Source: Aspidiotus rigidus (taxonomy: Eukaryota > Arthropoda > Insecta > Hemiptera > Diaspididae). From it: a DNA stretch of 64,000 nucleotides. Below, in pieces: positions 1 to 11,139 of this stretch; the stretch's first letter is position 1, and every line of letters begins with the position of its first letter. Below the pieces are notes generated by a model. The model was given only the letters and a program-made list of their open reading frames with translations. It ran no database searches and was not told where the DNA came from. Where the stretch lies: NCBI GenBank assembly GCA_035079385.1, contig JAVHKY010000052.1:4402001-4466000 (forward strand). Reading direction: 5' to 3'. Position numbers and translations under genes: made by a program.

Positions 1-692
1 GCAATTTTTTTGAGGATCGGATGAGTAGTTCTCGAGAAATTTTTACTTTTGTTGCAAAATTTCTCACTATTACAAGTAGCTTCTTACAAATAGCTGCGAG
101 TAGCTGCTTACGTTAGGAGAAGCGGATTTTCCTATACGTTTACGACTTTCGTTATCAGTACGTGTACTGTGATGAAGAACCTTTCATCATTCGACAGGTT
201 CATTCTTTGTTCATTCTTTACCAAGGGTTCATTGAATTTTATTTCCGATGAAACCTTTTCATTCAAATTTAGTACACTTGTATCTCGCTTCCCACAGCCC
301 CTAGAGCGTTGAATTTTGTTTTGTCAAATTTTATTTGTTTTGTTAAATTTATTTTTGAACGGATAGTGGCAATGGCGGGTTGATCATTTTTCTAGCTATT
401 TTTCATTATTATTAGTCATACTCGATAGTGAAAACCTTGAGTTTGAATGATTAAGTACAATTTTTTAATCGTCATCAAGTGTGCTGATGCGAGACTACCT
501 GGGTGATTTCACTCTTAATTAATAATTGATTTATTTGTCATTTTTTCATGTATGAGTACATAATTAATAGTGGTTCATAGTTGATTTGAGGTATCTCAAG
601 AGATGGAAAGATTATTTTCAATTTTGACTGGCTTTTTTGAGTGAGATTTGAGATTAGACTAACGAGTAAACCAGGCTTGGGTGCTGTATATT

Positions 693-1220
693 TTTACCGA
701 ATTTTCTAGCTAGAAAAGTGAGGTATTTTGTTAATACGTTTGGAATGGTTGAAGCGTGAGGGAAGGAATGAGGGGTTGACTATTGGGTGATTGGTTGCTT
801 CTTTCGTTTCGACATCGATTTTTTTAGTTTTTTGGGATCTCGTTGTAGCTGGATTCCCAGATGAAGAATTTTGGGGTGGAGTGTGCATAGAAAATGGTGA
901 TATGATAGCGTGAAGGCAATTTATGAGTGCACGAGAGGAATACCAGCTCGAGATAGCTTTAAGAGATGCCAGGAATCGGAAGTGATAAAGAATTGAACCA
1001 CTCATCCTAATATACAGTATACTAGACTAATAATATGCTAAGAATAAGGTATGGGAAAAAATGATTGTAGAGCTCTTTTTTATTAGAAACAACTGTTATA
1101 GCCTCGTAGCAGTTGGGCAGGGGTAGGGGGAGTGGTTTTTCTGGAGACGTTTTGTAGGTTTTAGATGACTCTTAGCCTAAATTATAACAAAATTCAGGTT
1201 TCCTTATTGGATTATAGGTA
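693..1220. repeat. Dispersed repeat related to 49801-49945
   Basis: Two parts of this segment recur diverged at 49801-49945. One is the short palindrome-bearing piece near 700-720 (a TTTTCTAGCTAGAAAA-like core). The other is a GGGGGAGTGG...CAGGTTTCCTTAT piece near 1125-1210. The intervening 380 bases are absent from the second copy, so the two loci differ by an indel or are separate truncated copies. No coding sequence is supported; the family was not recognised. Confidence 0.5.
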
Positions 1221-1896
1221 TTTTTACTCTGTTATCTGTTGATGTGGCATCGTAGTGATAGAATTTATAAAATGAGTTTTATTGTTTATTCTACAAATGT
1301 TTGACATGATTGACTGGTCATTGGTATTTAATTTAAAGAGAGGGAGTGACTCTCTCAATGTTTTTTGCATTGTGGGAAGAAAAGTCGTGTACTACTCACG
1401 GGACTGCGTGTGTTTTTATTTTATTAGTTTTTAGTTTTAGTTCCTATTACCTATATTACCTATAATTTTTTTCACGTAGGTACCGTTGCTGAAAAAACGT
1501 GCTGAAGTTATCGTCATAGATTACATATACTAAACGTGTACTGAAATTACAGTTGCTAGATTGTGTAGTTGACGCAAAGTATGGTCGCGAATCTGGCATT
1601 TTTTGTGATTTTCTATAGCGCCATCCTTACGGTTCCGTACTGTTACAGGTAACATCAATTTTTCCATATAGCTAATTTTAGATATTAGTTGGCCGTTCTT
1701 AATTCTCATATGCGTAATGCAATTTTGAATCGTCCGAACAATTTTTAAGACCGTCGCCCGAGACTACAAAGAATTAAGAAGATGAAAAAAGATAGATTTC
1801 TCGATAATAATTGAATCAAAAGAAACTCTGCCGCAGCGAGTACGTCAGAAACCGACTTTTTGTTTCAACAACCTGTATTCATCAGAAATTGATTAG

Positions 1897-2286
1897 CATA
1901 CCACAGGCGTTTACAAAATAACTTGCGGGGAGTGTCCTGCCACCTACATCGGCCAGACTGGAAGAGCACTTAATAAGCGAATACAAGAACATACTTCCGC
2001 TGCATTCTCAAAAAGTCCCTCGAAATCGGCCGTAGGTCTCCATTGTATTACGTTTGGACACGATCCTGAAAAACTTAGAGCTGAAATCCTTCATTCCTGC
2101 AGTAAGGGTCCCCGACTTAATCGTCTCGAAGAAATCGAAAGCATCAAATCGTACAAATCTGATCCATACTACAATCTAAACGATATGGAATCGACACTTT
2201 TTAACCCGCTAATTCGATATATATTGAATCATCCGTCGACAGACAGAGGGTTAGATGAATCAACACGATCGAACTCGAACAGTTAA
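1897..2286 (+). pseudogene. Penelope-like element fragment, GIY-YIG endonuclease domain
   Basis: An open frame of 129 codons runs between in-frame stops and lacks an ATG. It starts with a VYKITCGECPATYIGQTGR motif, the zinc-linked GIY-YIG endonuclease core of Penelope-like retroelements. A conserved Arg/Glu-His segment and a C-terminal LEEIESIKSY segment follow. In PLEs this domain sits C-terminal to the reverse transcriptase; here the RT is absent, so the copy is 5' truncated. The frame ends just before a hammerhead ribozyme motif. A near-identical copy lies at 53621-54010 because of the large duplication. It could also be a free-standing GIY-YIG gene, but the ribozyme and the Cys-linked start favour a PLE. 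Confidence 0.8.
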
Positions 2287-2334
2287 ATAAAACCTTTCTC
2301 TCGCCTTTCGCGCTCTTTCTCTCATTCTTCGCGG

Positions 2335-2378
2335 ACACCTGATGATGATACGTTCACCGTATCGAAACCGGTCGTGTT
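2335..2378 (+). ncRNA. Candidate type I hammerhead ribozyme in PLE 3' region
   Basis: The core elements appear in order. ACAC (2335-2338) forms stem I, followed by CTGATGA (2339-2345). A six-pair stem II, GATACG/CGTATC, has loop TTCAC. Then come GAAA (2364-2367), a minimal stem III ACCGGT, cleavage triplet GTC ending at 2373, and GTGT closing stem I. One extra T separates CTGATGA from stem II, which is atypical. PLEs are known to carry hammerhead motifs with a very short stem III, matching this position 50 bases after the GIY-YIG stop codon. Confidence 0.7.
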
Positions 2379-2908
2379 GTGTAAAATTCAGTTTCGACCT
2401 CTAGTTTTTCTTACATAATATAATCAACTTAACTTTTACACTGTGTATTTTCTAAATTTTGTTTGACTCCTTATTTTTATTTTACATTTTTTGACTTTTA
2501 TTTATTTGATTTTATTATATTTTACCTTCCGAACATTCTTAAAAATTTTTAATTCTAATTTTATTTTTACCTTGTTTTGATTCAACCTTATAAACTGTGA
2601 TTTCGAAACTATCTTTTTTCCTTTACTGTTACGTGTCTAGAGGAAATGGTATGGACGGGCAGTTGTTTAGATGTTAGTATAAAAATCAGTTGATTGTAAG
2701 TATTGTAGGGTTCGTTCGGCGACATTTTTCCGACACTGCATATTACCGACGTTGAAATATTCCGACACGACGATTCACTGAAATTTTTTTCCTACCCTAC
2801 TTCCTTCCGACAACGATTTTTTTGAACTCTTCCGACAAAGACTTCTATAATTATATTATTACATTGACCTGCGAAGAACGCAGAATACTTTTAATGCGAT
2901 GAATGTTT

Positions 2909-3365
2909 TTACGGCGAAAAAGAAATAACATTAAAGTGAGGGAAATTCTCTATCCCCCTGAGGTACTCCAACGTGTTCATGTTTTCGTACTCTGTTGCGA
3001 TGTGTTCTTGTCGTTCTTGCAGGTCGCGCCACTTTTTTTCAGGTGCGTATTTAACTTTTTTGGCTAATGCAAACTCCTGGATGTATATTTCGACGTCTTT
3101 TGAAATTCCACGATAGCGGAGTATAAATCGGGATGGTCTGTGCCAACTATTTGGCGGAAAAGATTGTATCAGCCCTCGCATCAGCATCACCATCATGTTT
3201 GTCGTCATCTTCTTCGCGGTGCTGACCATTGTTATCGGAATCGTACAGTTAGAACTGCTCGCCAATAAGCGTCTTTTTGTAGGCATCTGGAACATCTTGT
3301 AGGTCAGCCAACGTGATAGGGTTTTCAGGCGTGTTTGCCTTACGGGCACGCTGAATACAAATCTT
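2909..3365 (-). pseudogene. Possible Mutator-like (MULE) transposase N-terminal remnant
   Basis: On the minus strand from 3365 a frame reads TPENPITLADLQDVPDAYKK, then TLIGEQF, a stop, and LYDSDNN. This resembles the segment upstream of the catalytic core in FLYWCH-type Mutator-like transposases, where the L..LP..Y..TL.GE.FLLYDS pattern is common. A second open frame covers 2909-3349 with a charged helical C-terminal half. The frames do not join, so this is a decayed fragment. The assignment rests on a short motif remembered from the family and is tentative. Copy at 54633-55089. Confidence 0.35.
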
Positions 3366-3377
3366 CGTATGATTTAG

Positions 3378-4506
3378 TTTTTTTTTTTTTTTTTTTTTTT
3401 TTTAGCGCTCTTGGCGTGAGCCTTGGGTGACCAGATGGTACTCTTTTTAGTGGAAAAATACTCTTTCTCGTCGCCGAAAAAGTCAACTCTATCTAATCCT
3501 TAAGATAAGCTCAAAGTACTCCATCCTATAAAATCTGTAGTCCTTTTTTTTCAAAATACTCTTTTGGTGTTACAACACACTCTGTGTACTCTTTTTGTCA
3601 CCGACCCCAGAGGGTTTTTTTAACAGGGAACCCGTTTTATCGGAGGGTATTTTGAAGAAAAATGACAGGCACCGGGATGTAAAATGTGGGACTTGGAAAA
3701 ATTTTTACCTCCGGGCTACGTATGATAGGAAGGCGAATTTTGCAAATAGTAAAGTATTAGTTATAATTACTTTTTTTAATACGTGCCCGTCAAACTGGCC
3801 GTTAATCAGCTGTTTTCAATAGGTAAACTACGGTAGCTGTTCCCTTTGCTACTTTTTATTTGAAAACGTTGATTGGTTGATAACTCTTTTTGTAGTTGAT
3901 TGATCTGAACGACACCAAATTCAAAAGATCGAAAATCGTTTACTCTTTCCATATAATATTTATGAACTTTTTCCCCGCAGAATCGAATACTGCTTGCAAA
4001 TCAATGATGAACGTGTTTTTCGAAAATTTTTCCATAAGAGCCTGTATATAAAATTCAAACTTGGCCCCGTATTTTTCATCATCGCGACGGTGCCAGCCTT
4101 AATATTCCGGCCTGATACTCGAGACGGAACGTATTAAAACCAAAAATTGTGTTATACACACTCCATCAGCTTGTGATAATGATGAGTCACTCGTCCTTTT
4201 AGCCTTCACTCACCTTGGGCTTGTTTTATAAAACTTGGACTTGTAACTACATCACTCGCTTTAGGTTAAAGCCTTGTATACTTACCTAATAAATAACTAT
4301 TTTTTATTCATCATCGCAAAATAAAATAAAACGAATAAAAATAAAGGTCATAACAATTTTTTAATTATAATCAAATGACATGTGTCGCCCTTTCGTCTAG
4401 TTTCTGAAAACGGCCGTGATATAAGCCTCAACAAGCTATCTCGAACGTGACCTAGTACCGCGGTCGGCTTCCCACTTTGACGATAGTTCTCGCTACTCAA
4501 AACGCT
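3378..4506. other. Poly-T tract and low-information AT-rich DNA
   Basis: A run of 26 T at 3378-3403 is followed by short related phrases such as GGTACTCTTTTT, ATACTCTTT and TGTACTCTTTTT (3440-3600). These suggest a small decayed repeat. I see no convincing gene to 4506. The open frame at 3595-3822 has no recognisable domain. Confidence 0.4.
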
Positions 4507-4757
4507 TCGAACATAGAGATACATGAAACGCGTATTCGCAAATACTTTTTGAAACGCCTCTGGTGGTATTGAGATTTACCCGCATGTGCTCAAATCTTGC
4601 TCCCTATTTATTTCGACTTCGTCATTTCACTGATAACGAGCGTTACACGCATTCTGTGCATGCTTATGTTCAAAGATTTGATATACACAAATACGTCAAA
4701 CGTGCGTTACACGCGAGATTTGTTTGCACGCATTTCGTGCATCTCTATGTTCAAAGA
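4507..4757. repeat. Imperfect direct and inverted repeat cluster
   Basis: GCGTTACACGC is followed by TTATGTTCAAAGATTTG (4642-4681) and again by TCTATGTTCAAAGATTTTG (4711-4762), a direct repeat of roughly 70-85 bases. The phrase GAACATAGAGATACATGAAA at 4509 is the inverse of the segment ending near 4756. The cluster may be a small fold-back element. Copy at about 56234-56484. Confidence 0.5.
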
Positions 4758-5576
4758 TTTTGAAGCTAAAACGCACCCTTTTCAGAGCGTCTAACAGAGT
4801 ACTGATGGCGATACAAAACAACTTGAGGATGAATGAAAATATCGAAGAACAAAACAATTAACGTACTCGCACAAGAGCTACTTGTACTAGACTACTACGT
4901 TAATTCCGATCTAGGCCTGCAGTGTGCAACTCACACTCAACTCAATTGCTCTCGTGCTCAAATGAGATAAGGTAACACGTAGTCTGACCTGCAGCGTGCA
5001 GTCAACTGATAACATGACGTATGTAAGCAAACTGAAAATTGAAGGAAATAAAAAGTGATTGTAAGGTGGTCTGCCGCAGCTTGCAGCTGTAGGCCGACCA
5101 CAAAAACCACGTTTCGGGCAGTGGGGAAAGGTCTGACGTATTTTTGCCGTATACAATCGATAGGTACATCTTGTCACCAGAGATGTTACACAACATTCAA
5201 GTGCACGAAATTCCTTACAAAATCCCTTGACTTTTGTTGCAATTTTCTATTAAAACAAAATTAGGCTACTTTTGTTTTTGTTACTGAATTTTGATTCCTT
5301 ATTTCAGCTCAAAATATTTTGTTATTTTCGTTATTTGTTTTAGTTTTTGTGCGAAATGCATTGATTTTGCTGAGACGTCTCCAATTTTGTTTCGGTATTT
5401 TTCCTTTTTTCAAAATTTTCTGTTGGAACGAAATTATTTTAATTTTTGTTACTGCTTTGTTTTGTTATTTCAGCCCAAAAAATTGCGTTAATTTTGTGAT
5501 TTGTTTTTGTTTTCGTTTTTGTGCAACATCTCTGCTTATCACATCAGATCTATTTGGTCGTTTATACAGGGCTTGG

Positions 5577-6176
5577 CACGGATCGGATCGCAGATCACGG
5601 ATCAAAAATTGGCGATCCGAGATCCATATCTGGATCATTTTTTCCCCGCGCTTTATGATCCGCGATTGATCCGGATCATTTTTTCAATTATGGTTGATTT
5701 GATCCGAATCATTTGCATTGATCCGCGCGGATCGCGTTTCTTTTTTCTTGCTCCGGATAAGTGAAAAGCTGTAGAGCCTTATAATTTTTTCACATAGCAA
5801 AACAACCACATTCTCCACGGAGAAAGAGGAAAAAAAGTTTATCCTCCATGTGAGTTCTCGTTTTCATTGTATATTACGTACTTCAGAGAATTCTGTCTTG
5901 CTCTTTGCCTAAAAATAATTATTATATAACAGGGCTGGGCACGGATCGGATTGCGGATCACGGATCACGGATCACTGATTCCCGGATCACGGATCAAATG
6001 TTCTGATTCGCAGTTGATTGATCCGTCGGATCGCAAAGAAATGTTAGTGATGCGTGATCCAAATTGTTTTCAATGAACAATGATTGCCCGGGTGATACGC
6101 GATCGGATCCGCCGAAAGAGAGATGATTCGCGGTCTGCGATCCGGATCAAATTTTCGCGATCTGTGTCCACCCCTG
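5577..6176. mobile_element. GATC-rich hAT-like non-autonomous element
   Basis: The left end CAGGGCTTGGCACGGATCG and the right end (reverse complement CAGGGGTGGACACAGATCG) form terminal inverted repeats of the CAGGG type common in hAT elements. A second internal left end occurs at 5930. The interior is packed with GGATCACGGATCA-like phrases. The flanks cgtttata and gttttata agree at 6 of 8 positions, compatible with an old 8-bp target duplication of the outer unit. No transposase is present. Copy at 57304-57903. Confidence 0.6.
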
Positions 6177-6230
6177 GTTTTATACACACTAGCGCAGTCC
6201 TCATAATATATATATATATATATATATATA

Positions 6231-7188
6231 TCTAATATATAAAGCAGAAAGTTTGTCTGTCTGTCCGTCCTCCTGTCCGTTTATAACTCGAGAACTACTG
6301 GGCCGATCGCTTTCAAACTTTTAGGATATATTGTCCTCATCCCAGAGCAGCACATAGACTCATAAAAATAAAAATTTGACGGGGAGGTGCTGAGTAATTT
6401 CAAAAAAGGGCGAAAACAATGACTTTTTTCAATATAAAAAAACGTGGTGGTGTAGCTTGCCATGTACGTTAGACCTATGCGCGTTGAGTGGCGCAGTTTC
6501 GAGAATTGAATTATTGTGATAACTCGAGTATAACTCATTTTTATGAAAAATTGAAGAGAACAAAAATTGTAGCCCCTGTAATTTCCTTTCGAATGAGCCC
6601 GGTTCCAGATTTTTAGGAGGAAATTTTGTGACTACTGTATTCGCTGTACTTCCATACTAAGAAAGTTATTTTATTCACAGTTTTAAAAACACCTACATAA
6701 AGGATTTTACATCCGGTATCTCATACAAGAACCAATGTCTAGACACGGTGCGCACTGCGTATGGGCTAGCGGAAATTACCCTTTTTTTTACCTGTTGTCC
6801 GTGTGTTTTCTTAGGGACTGGCAAAATGTCAATGGATTTGTCTGTATTCTGCTGCGATGAATACAGGCTTCACGCGTTAAGTCAGCTCTCAAGTGAATTA
6901 GTGTGTAAAAAATTTAATTTGGTGATTTTATTTTTGTGCGACTCGGAACTTTGATTTATTTTTATAAGTACAGTCGCAGTTTTTGGTGTCTATTTTCTTA
7001 TTTTTGAACTGAATAGTTGTGAATTTTGCAAAACTCTTTCCACTGTTTCTTTTTTAAAAATTCATCTGAATTCCAAGATACCTACAAAACACACATACCT
7101 ACAAGATACAGATACCTATAAAGCACAGATATCTACTCAACACACAACTAGCGGTCAGGCGCGCCGGAGGCGCGTCGCCAACCGCTAG
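6231..7188 (+). mobile_element. Non-autonomous Helitron
   Basis: The element starts TCTAATATATAAAGC and ends in CTAG at 7185-7188, with flanking A on the left and T on the right as expected for Helitron insertion. Just inside the 3' end, ACTAGCGGT...ACCGCTAGT encloses a GC-rich GGCGCGCC/GGAGGCGCG hairpin. The 5' part has the CTGTCTGTCCGTCC...AACTCGAGAACTACTGGGCCGAT phrase typical of arthropod Helitron ends. No Rep/helicase is encoded. It sits in a TA microsatellite, which now flanks both sides. Confidence 0.8.
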
Positions 7189-8000
7189 TGTATATATATA
7201 TATATATATATATACTTACGTTCGCGGAATCTGAGCTCCACAGTATATGTGGGTAACCTGAGATCCACATGATAAAATTGAGCTAGCGCAACGGGCGCTA
7301 TACCCACAGTCTTGGAAAATGAATTTAAATGTTATAGCATGCGGAGGGGTAAGATTCACCCCTTAATTAAGAAGAAGTATATCTCATGGAATTGTGCAAT
7401 CCGAGGTCCAGCAATATATGATATAATAATGCGAAATGTGAGCTCCGCTAAGATATATAATTGTAGAATCAAGGAAACTGAGTTCCAGCAATGTTGCCAA
7501 TGAGATGGAACTCGGATGAACTTCATGTTGCTAAGTAGGATAGTATATCATTTTGTACATTGCCAAAACGATCGGTAAACGAAGAAACCAAATACAGGTC
7601 AGATAGACGAAAAGTGTCAAGAACCAAATATTCTCTAAACTATGCCTTCAAAAATAGAATTAAGAATTTCGGTGATCATCTAAGATTGACTATCAGCATA
7701 CTACCACTGTGAGCGCATTATTGCATTAATACTCATCTTGACTTGAAGAAAGAAAAAAATGAAGCTGTCGATTATTTTAAACAGTCAGATATTTCGGGGG
7801 AAAGAAACTTCGCTGGAAGAAAAAGTTGAAAAGTAAGATTTCATTTAGCAGGATTGAAATAGGCCTCCTAAACAATGTCAATCTAAGAAACCAAATCTCA
7901 TTTCATCTCATTTTCCATTGTTTCAATACACAGGCCCTAATAGATAATGTAAATAATGACATGTATTTCCGAGTTTTGGTTTGAAAATTTCTAAATTATT
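7189..8000. repeat. TA tract, GAGCTCC-motif cluster 1, then unassigned DNA
   Basis: A TA tract (7190-7214) leads into a region with irregularly spaced variants of a motif like ATCTGAGCTCCA: near 7226, 7258, 7400, 7438, 7475 and 7505. The same motif family recurs at 16747-17165. The last position shared with copy 2 is 7337. From 7520 to 8000 nothing was recognised. Confidence 0.45.
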
Positions 8001-9747
8001 GTTCTTTGCTCGATTGCAATATATTGACCCGAATTTGAACTTGTACGAACAGTATTATTACAAAAATAGGCCGTCGGAGCTTAGTCCTTAGATTCCTATA
8101 CTTGAAGAACGCAAAAGCATGATAAGAACGTATTGGCTTATTTTTATTTATAAGACTTTCTAATATTCAGGATAGTTCAAAATTGCGTTCTTTTCCAGGT
8201 CTCAAATAATGATATGAAATGGAATACGTGCTTGAAAAGAATTTTATTTCTAAAAATTCTGGATAAAATATTCTATCCTTTTTTTAGAGAGTAACATAGA
8301 AGTTTACAGATAATCATTTGCGATACAGTCATCTAACATCTCTCTCATATAAACACACAACAAATTGTAGGTAGTTCTTTAAGGAAGCAAAGGATCTGAT
8401 CTACTTTTAAAAAGTAGGTAAGCAAAATTTTTAAAATTTATTGTACATATTATGTATCCAAGAAGGGAGAAGGCTTCAATATTGCGAATGGTCTTGGAAA
8501 TATCTTTGATTTTGAAATTTCGGATACAAAATATTAATTTGTTGGAGTGACAATTTAGAATCTCCAAGAAGATAACGCATATTTTTTTCTCCTTTTTCAT
8601 CTCAGAGTTTAATTCAATACCGGATTATATTTCAAAGCTTTCAATAATAACTTTCTTTCAGCTCATTAGCCTATTTTGAAGTTTTGCGGGGTCGTTTGAG
8701 TATATTTTTCAGACCCTACGCTGAATTTCAATCAAAAATCGAAATAAAGATTTAAATTTCTTTTTGAGGTAGTGAGGGAGAGAGCAAAGCACTAATTCTG
8801 GGACGTGGACTCACAAGTTGTACAAATTTTTGATACCATTTCAAACTCCATTCCATCATATACAGAATTTTCAAGATATGAAATCATAAGACTCAATATT
8901 CTCTCTTAGAACTTCCTTCAGAAAAATCATAATTGAAGAAATCAATAAGTATCATCGTCACATCTAAACTAAAATTGGAATCAAAAGAAAGTTCTCATTC
9001 ATTGAAGGAAATCAGGTGAAATTTCTGAAATTTTCTTATGACTAGATAACAACAAGGGTAGTTTTAGTATTGTTTCCTTTCATGGTTGAATAAGATTCAG
9101 ATTACTGTTTCACATATATGCCTTTTGAGTAGTTTTCCTTCTTTCTTAATGATGATGGTGCAAAGTAACATGGTTAAACATGATATAGGTAATGACGAAA
9201 AGTTATGAAACAAAAATTTAGTGTTTCGATTAGGTTGAAGGGGAAAAAATTAAATAATGTTACAATCATATATCTTCTAAGGCATTTACATTGGTCGATT
9301 CTCAATACAGCACTACAAACTGAACTAGTGCATTGTAGTCTAGTTAATACATCCACATCAACCTCATTTTGCTGTCATTCACCAATCAAAATCGAGCTCT
9401 GAAAGCTAATGCTGTTGTGGTGTCACAGCGTATTGTTTGCTAGAGAACTTTATTTTTTTAATTTATCATTATTTTTTAAACCTGCGGATGCATAAGGGCT
9501 AGGATAGAATATTTCATCCAGAATTTTTAGAAAAATATTCTTTGTGCACGTATCCCATTTTGTATCATTATTTATGAACTGGAAAGGAACGCAATTTTAA
9601 ACTATCCTGAATATTAGGAGGATGTTCTTATCATGCTTTTGCGTTCTGGTAGGATTCTCAGAGCTATAGCATCAACACCCTACTTTTGTAATAATACTGT
9701 ATAGAAGTTCAAATTTAATTTAAAACATTGCATTCAAGCAAAGAACA
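8001..9747. mobile_element. Unclassified element with ~250-bp inverted repeats
   Basis: Bases 8001-8285 are the diverged inverse of 9502-9747. Shared phrases include GTTCTTTGCTTGAATGCAAT, ATTATTACAAAA, GAACGCAAAAGCATGATAAGAAC and GGATAGAATATTT. The 1.2 kb between the arms has no recognisable coding sequence. A third copy of the arm sequence lies at 12828-13212. The structure suggests a decayed non-autonomous TIR transposon, or two inverted insertions of one repeat. Confidence 0.5.
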
Positions 9748-9879
9748 TTGTTTTTCTTCCCTATCCCACCCCCTCTCTCTCTCTCTTTCTCTGCCTTTAT
9801 GCTTTTATTTTTTGATACATGACTCTTCTCCTCTAGTGGAACTTGGACGGATACTTTGAACAACTGCCTGAACTACAAC

Positions 9880-11125
9880 AACTGATTTCACTATACAATT
9901 CAATCATCATTACCCTTAAAGAAATCTATCTGAAACCTAAAACCTTAGACTAGAACATTTTTAGACACAACCACTTCAACCCACCCAGTAATCATGCCTG
10001 TGGAGAAACTGCCTTACTTGTATCCTCTCTACAGCGCCCACTTGATCTACAATCCCAGTTTGCTACAAAATATTGCAATTTCAATCTGTATCCCACAAGT
10101 ACACCTTCTACCAATCATCTTCTGCTCACTGTATATCCTTCCTTTACATAACATCAACTTTTTTGACATAGTCAATCTTATTCAATCACTTACATAATTT
10201 GTAGAGACTTTAACGTTCACAGTTTCACCTGGGGTCTTATCTTGAACAAATTTCACCCAAATTCACGCGGCAACATTTCAGATGACCTACTCCCTGGTAA
10301 TAATGAACTACCTCTCCTCAACATCCCTGGGACCCCTACTTATCTTAATTCTACTTCCGGCTCACTTTCAGCAATTGATCTTGCCTTCTCCTCCTCTTTC
10401 CTCTCTCCCAAACTCATTTGGTGTACCCACCCTGACCTATGCGACAATGATCACTTCCGTATTCTTATCCAATTGCAAACTCTATCCCATAACAATTTCT
10501 GAACCACTGCTTGCTGGCTCATCAACAAAACCAACTAGGACCTCTTTCAAGACTTCACTTCAAACACGTCATCCCTTTCAGGCCCCTTCAACCCTCCATA
10601 GCACTAGAAACATTTACCAAGTTCATTATTAACGCTGCAGAACTCTCTATCCTTCACACTTCAGGAACAAAGAAACGTAATCAAGTCCCTTGGTGGTCAG
10701 ACAAAATCCATCAAGCCATCAAAACATGCAAAAAAATTCTTTTTACTCACAACTTCAACCGCACCCAAACTGATTTGATACTTTTATAAGAAAGCTCGCG
10801 CCAAAGCAAGAACTCTTAATCCGTTCTGGAATGAAACAGTCCTGGAGTTCATTTGTTGCACAATTCAACCACCCTGTGTCCACCTCTACTATATGGAGAG
10901 ATATCAAGGAACTGACAGGCATTGGTTCCTTCCATCCCATCACCCAACTGAAAACGATTACCACAATCACATCAGATCCTCTTCTTATCTCCAAACTACT
11001 AGCTAAAGAATTCACCTCTGTGTCTTCTAATGCAAATTACAATCCCAATTTCTTAAGTTATATAGTAAACTCCAACAAAAAAAAATTGATCCAAATATTT
11101 GTCCCACTTGCTTCCTTTCAGTAGT
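9880..11125 (+). pseudogene. Jockey-like LINE fragment (endonuclease and linker to RT)
   Basis: Broken frames give the signature of an apurinic-type LINE endonuclease. An ACGETALLVSS segment lies near 9995-10030. An RDFNVHSFTWG motif (GDFN degenerated to RDFN) lies near 10205. A SAIDLAFSSSFL segment follows near 10368, then CDNDHFRILI near 10440. The post-endonuclease VPWWSDKI motif lies at 10685-10708, and an arginine/serine-rich helix follows near 10800-10870. The reverse transcriptase core is missing. At least three frame changes and several stops make it non-functional. The order EN, PWW linker and pre-RT is that of jockey- and I-group elements. Confidence 0.75.
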
Positions 11126-11139
11126 AATGAAATCAACTT

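Larger units (their letters stand above)
1..7337. repeat. Large duplicated block, part A, copy 1
   Basis: This stretch recurs at 51725-59058. The offset is 51,724 bases at the start. It becomes 51,727 after a 3-base insertion near 56566, 51,719 after a shortened TA tract and 51,721 after a longer TA tract. Only scattered substitutions separate the copies, for example near 1223, 1250 and 1274. The window begins inside the block, so its true left edge is not visible. Confidence 0.97.

Noticed and set aside
5577..5764. Coding frame in the GATC-rich segment
   Set aside because: The frame follows the repeat phrases and has no domain; copies have the same composition-driven reading.
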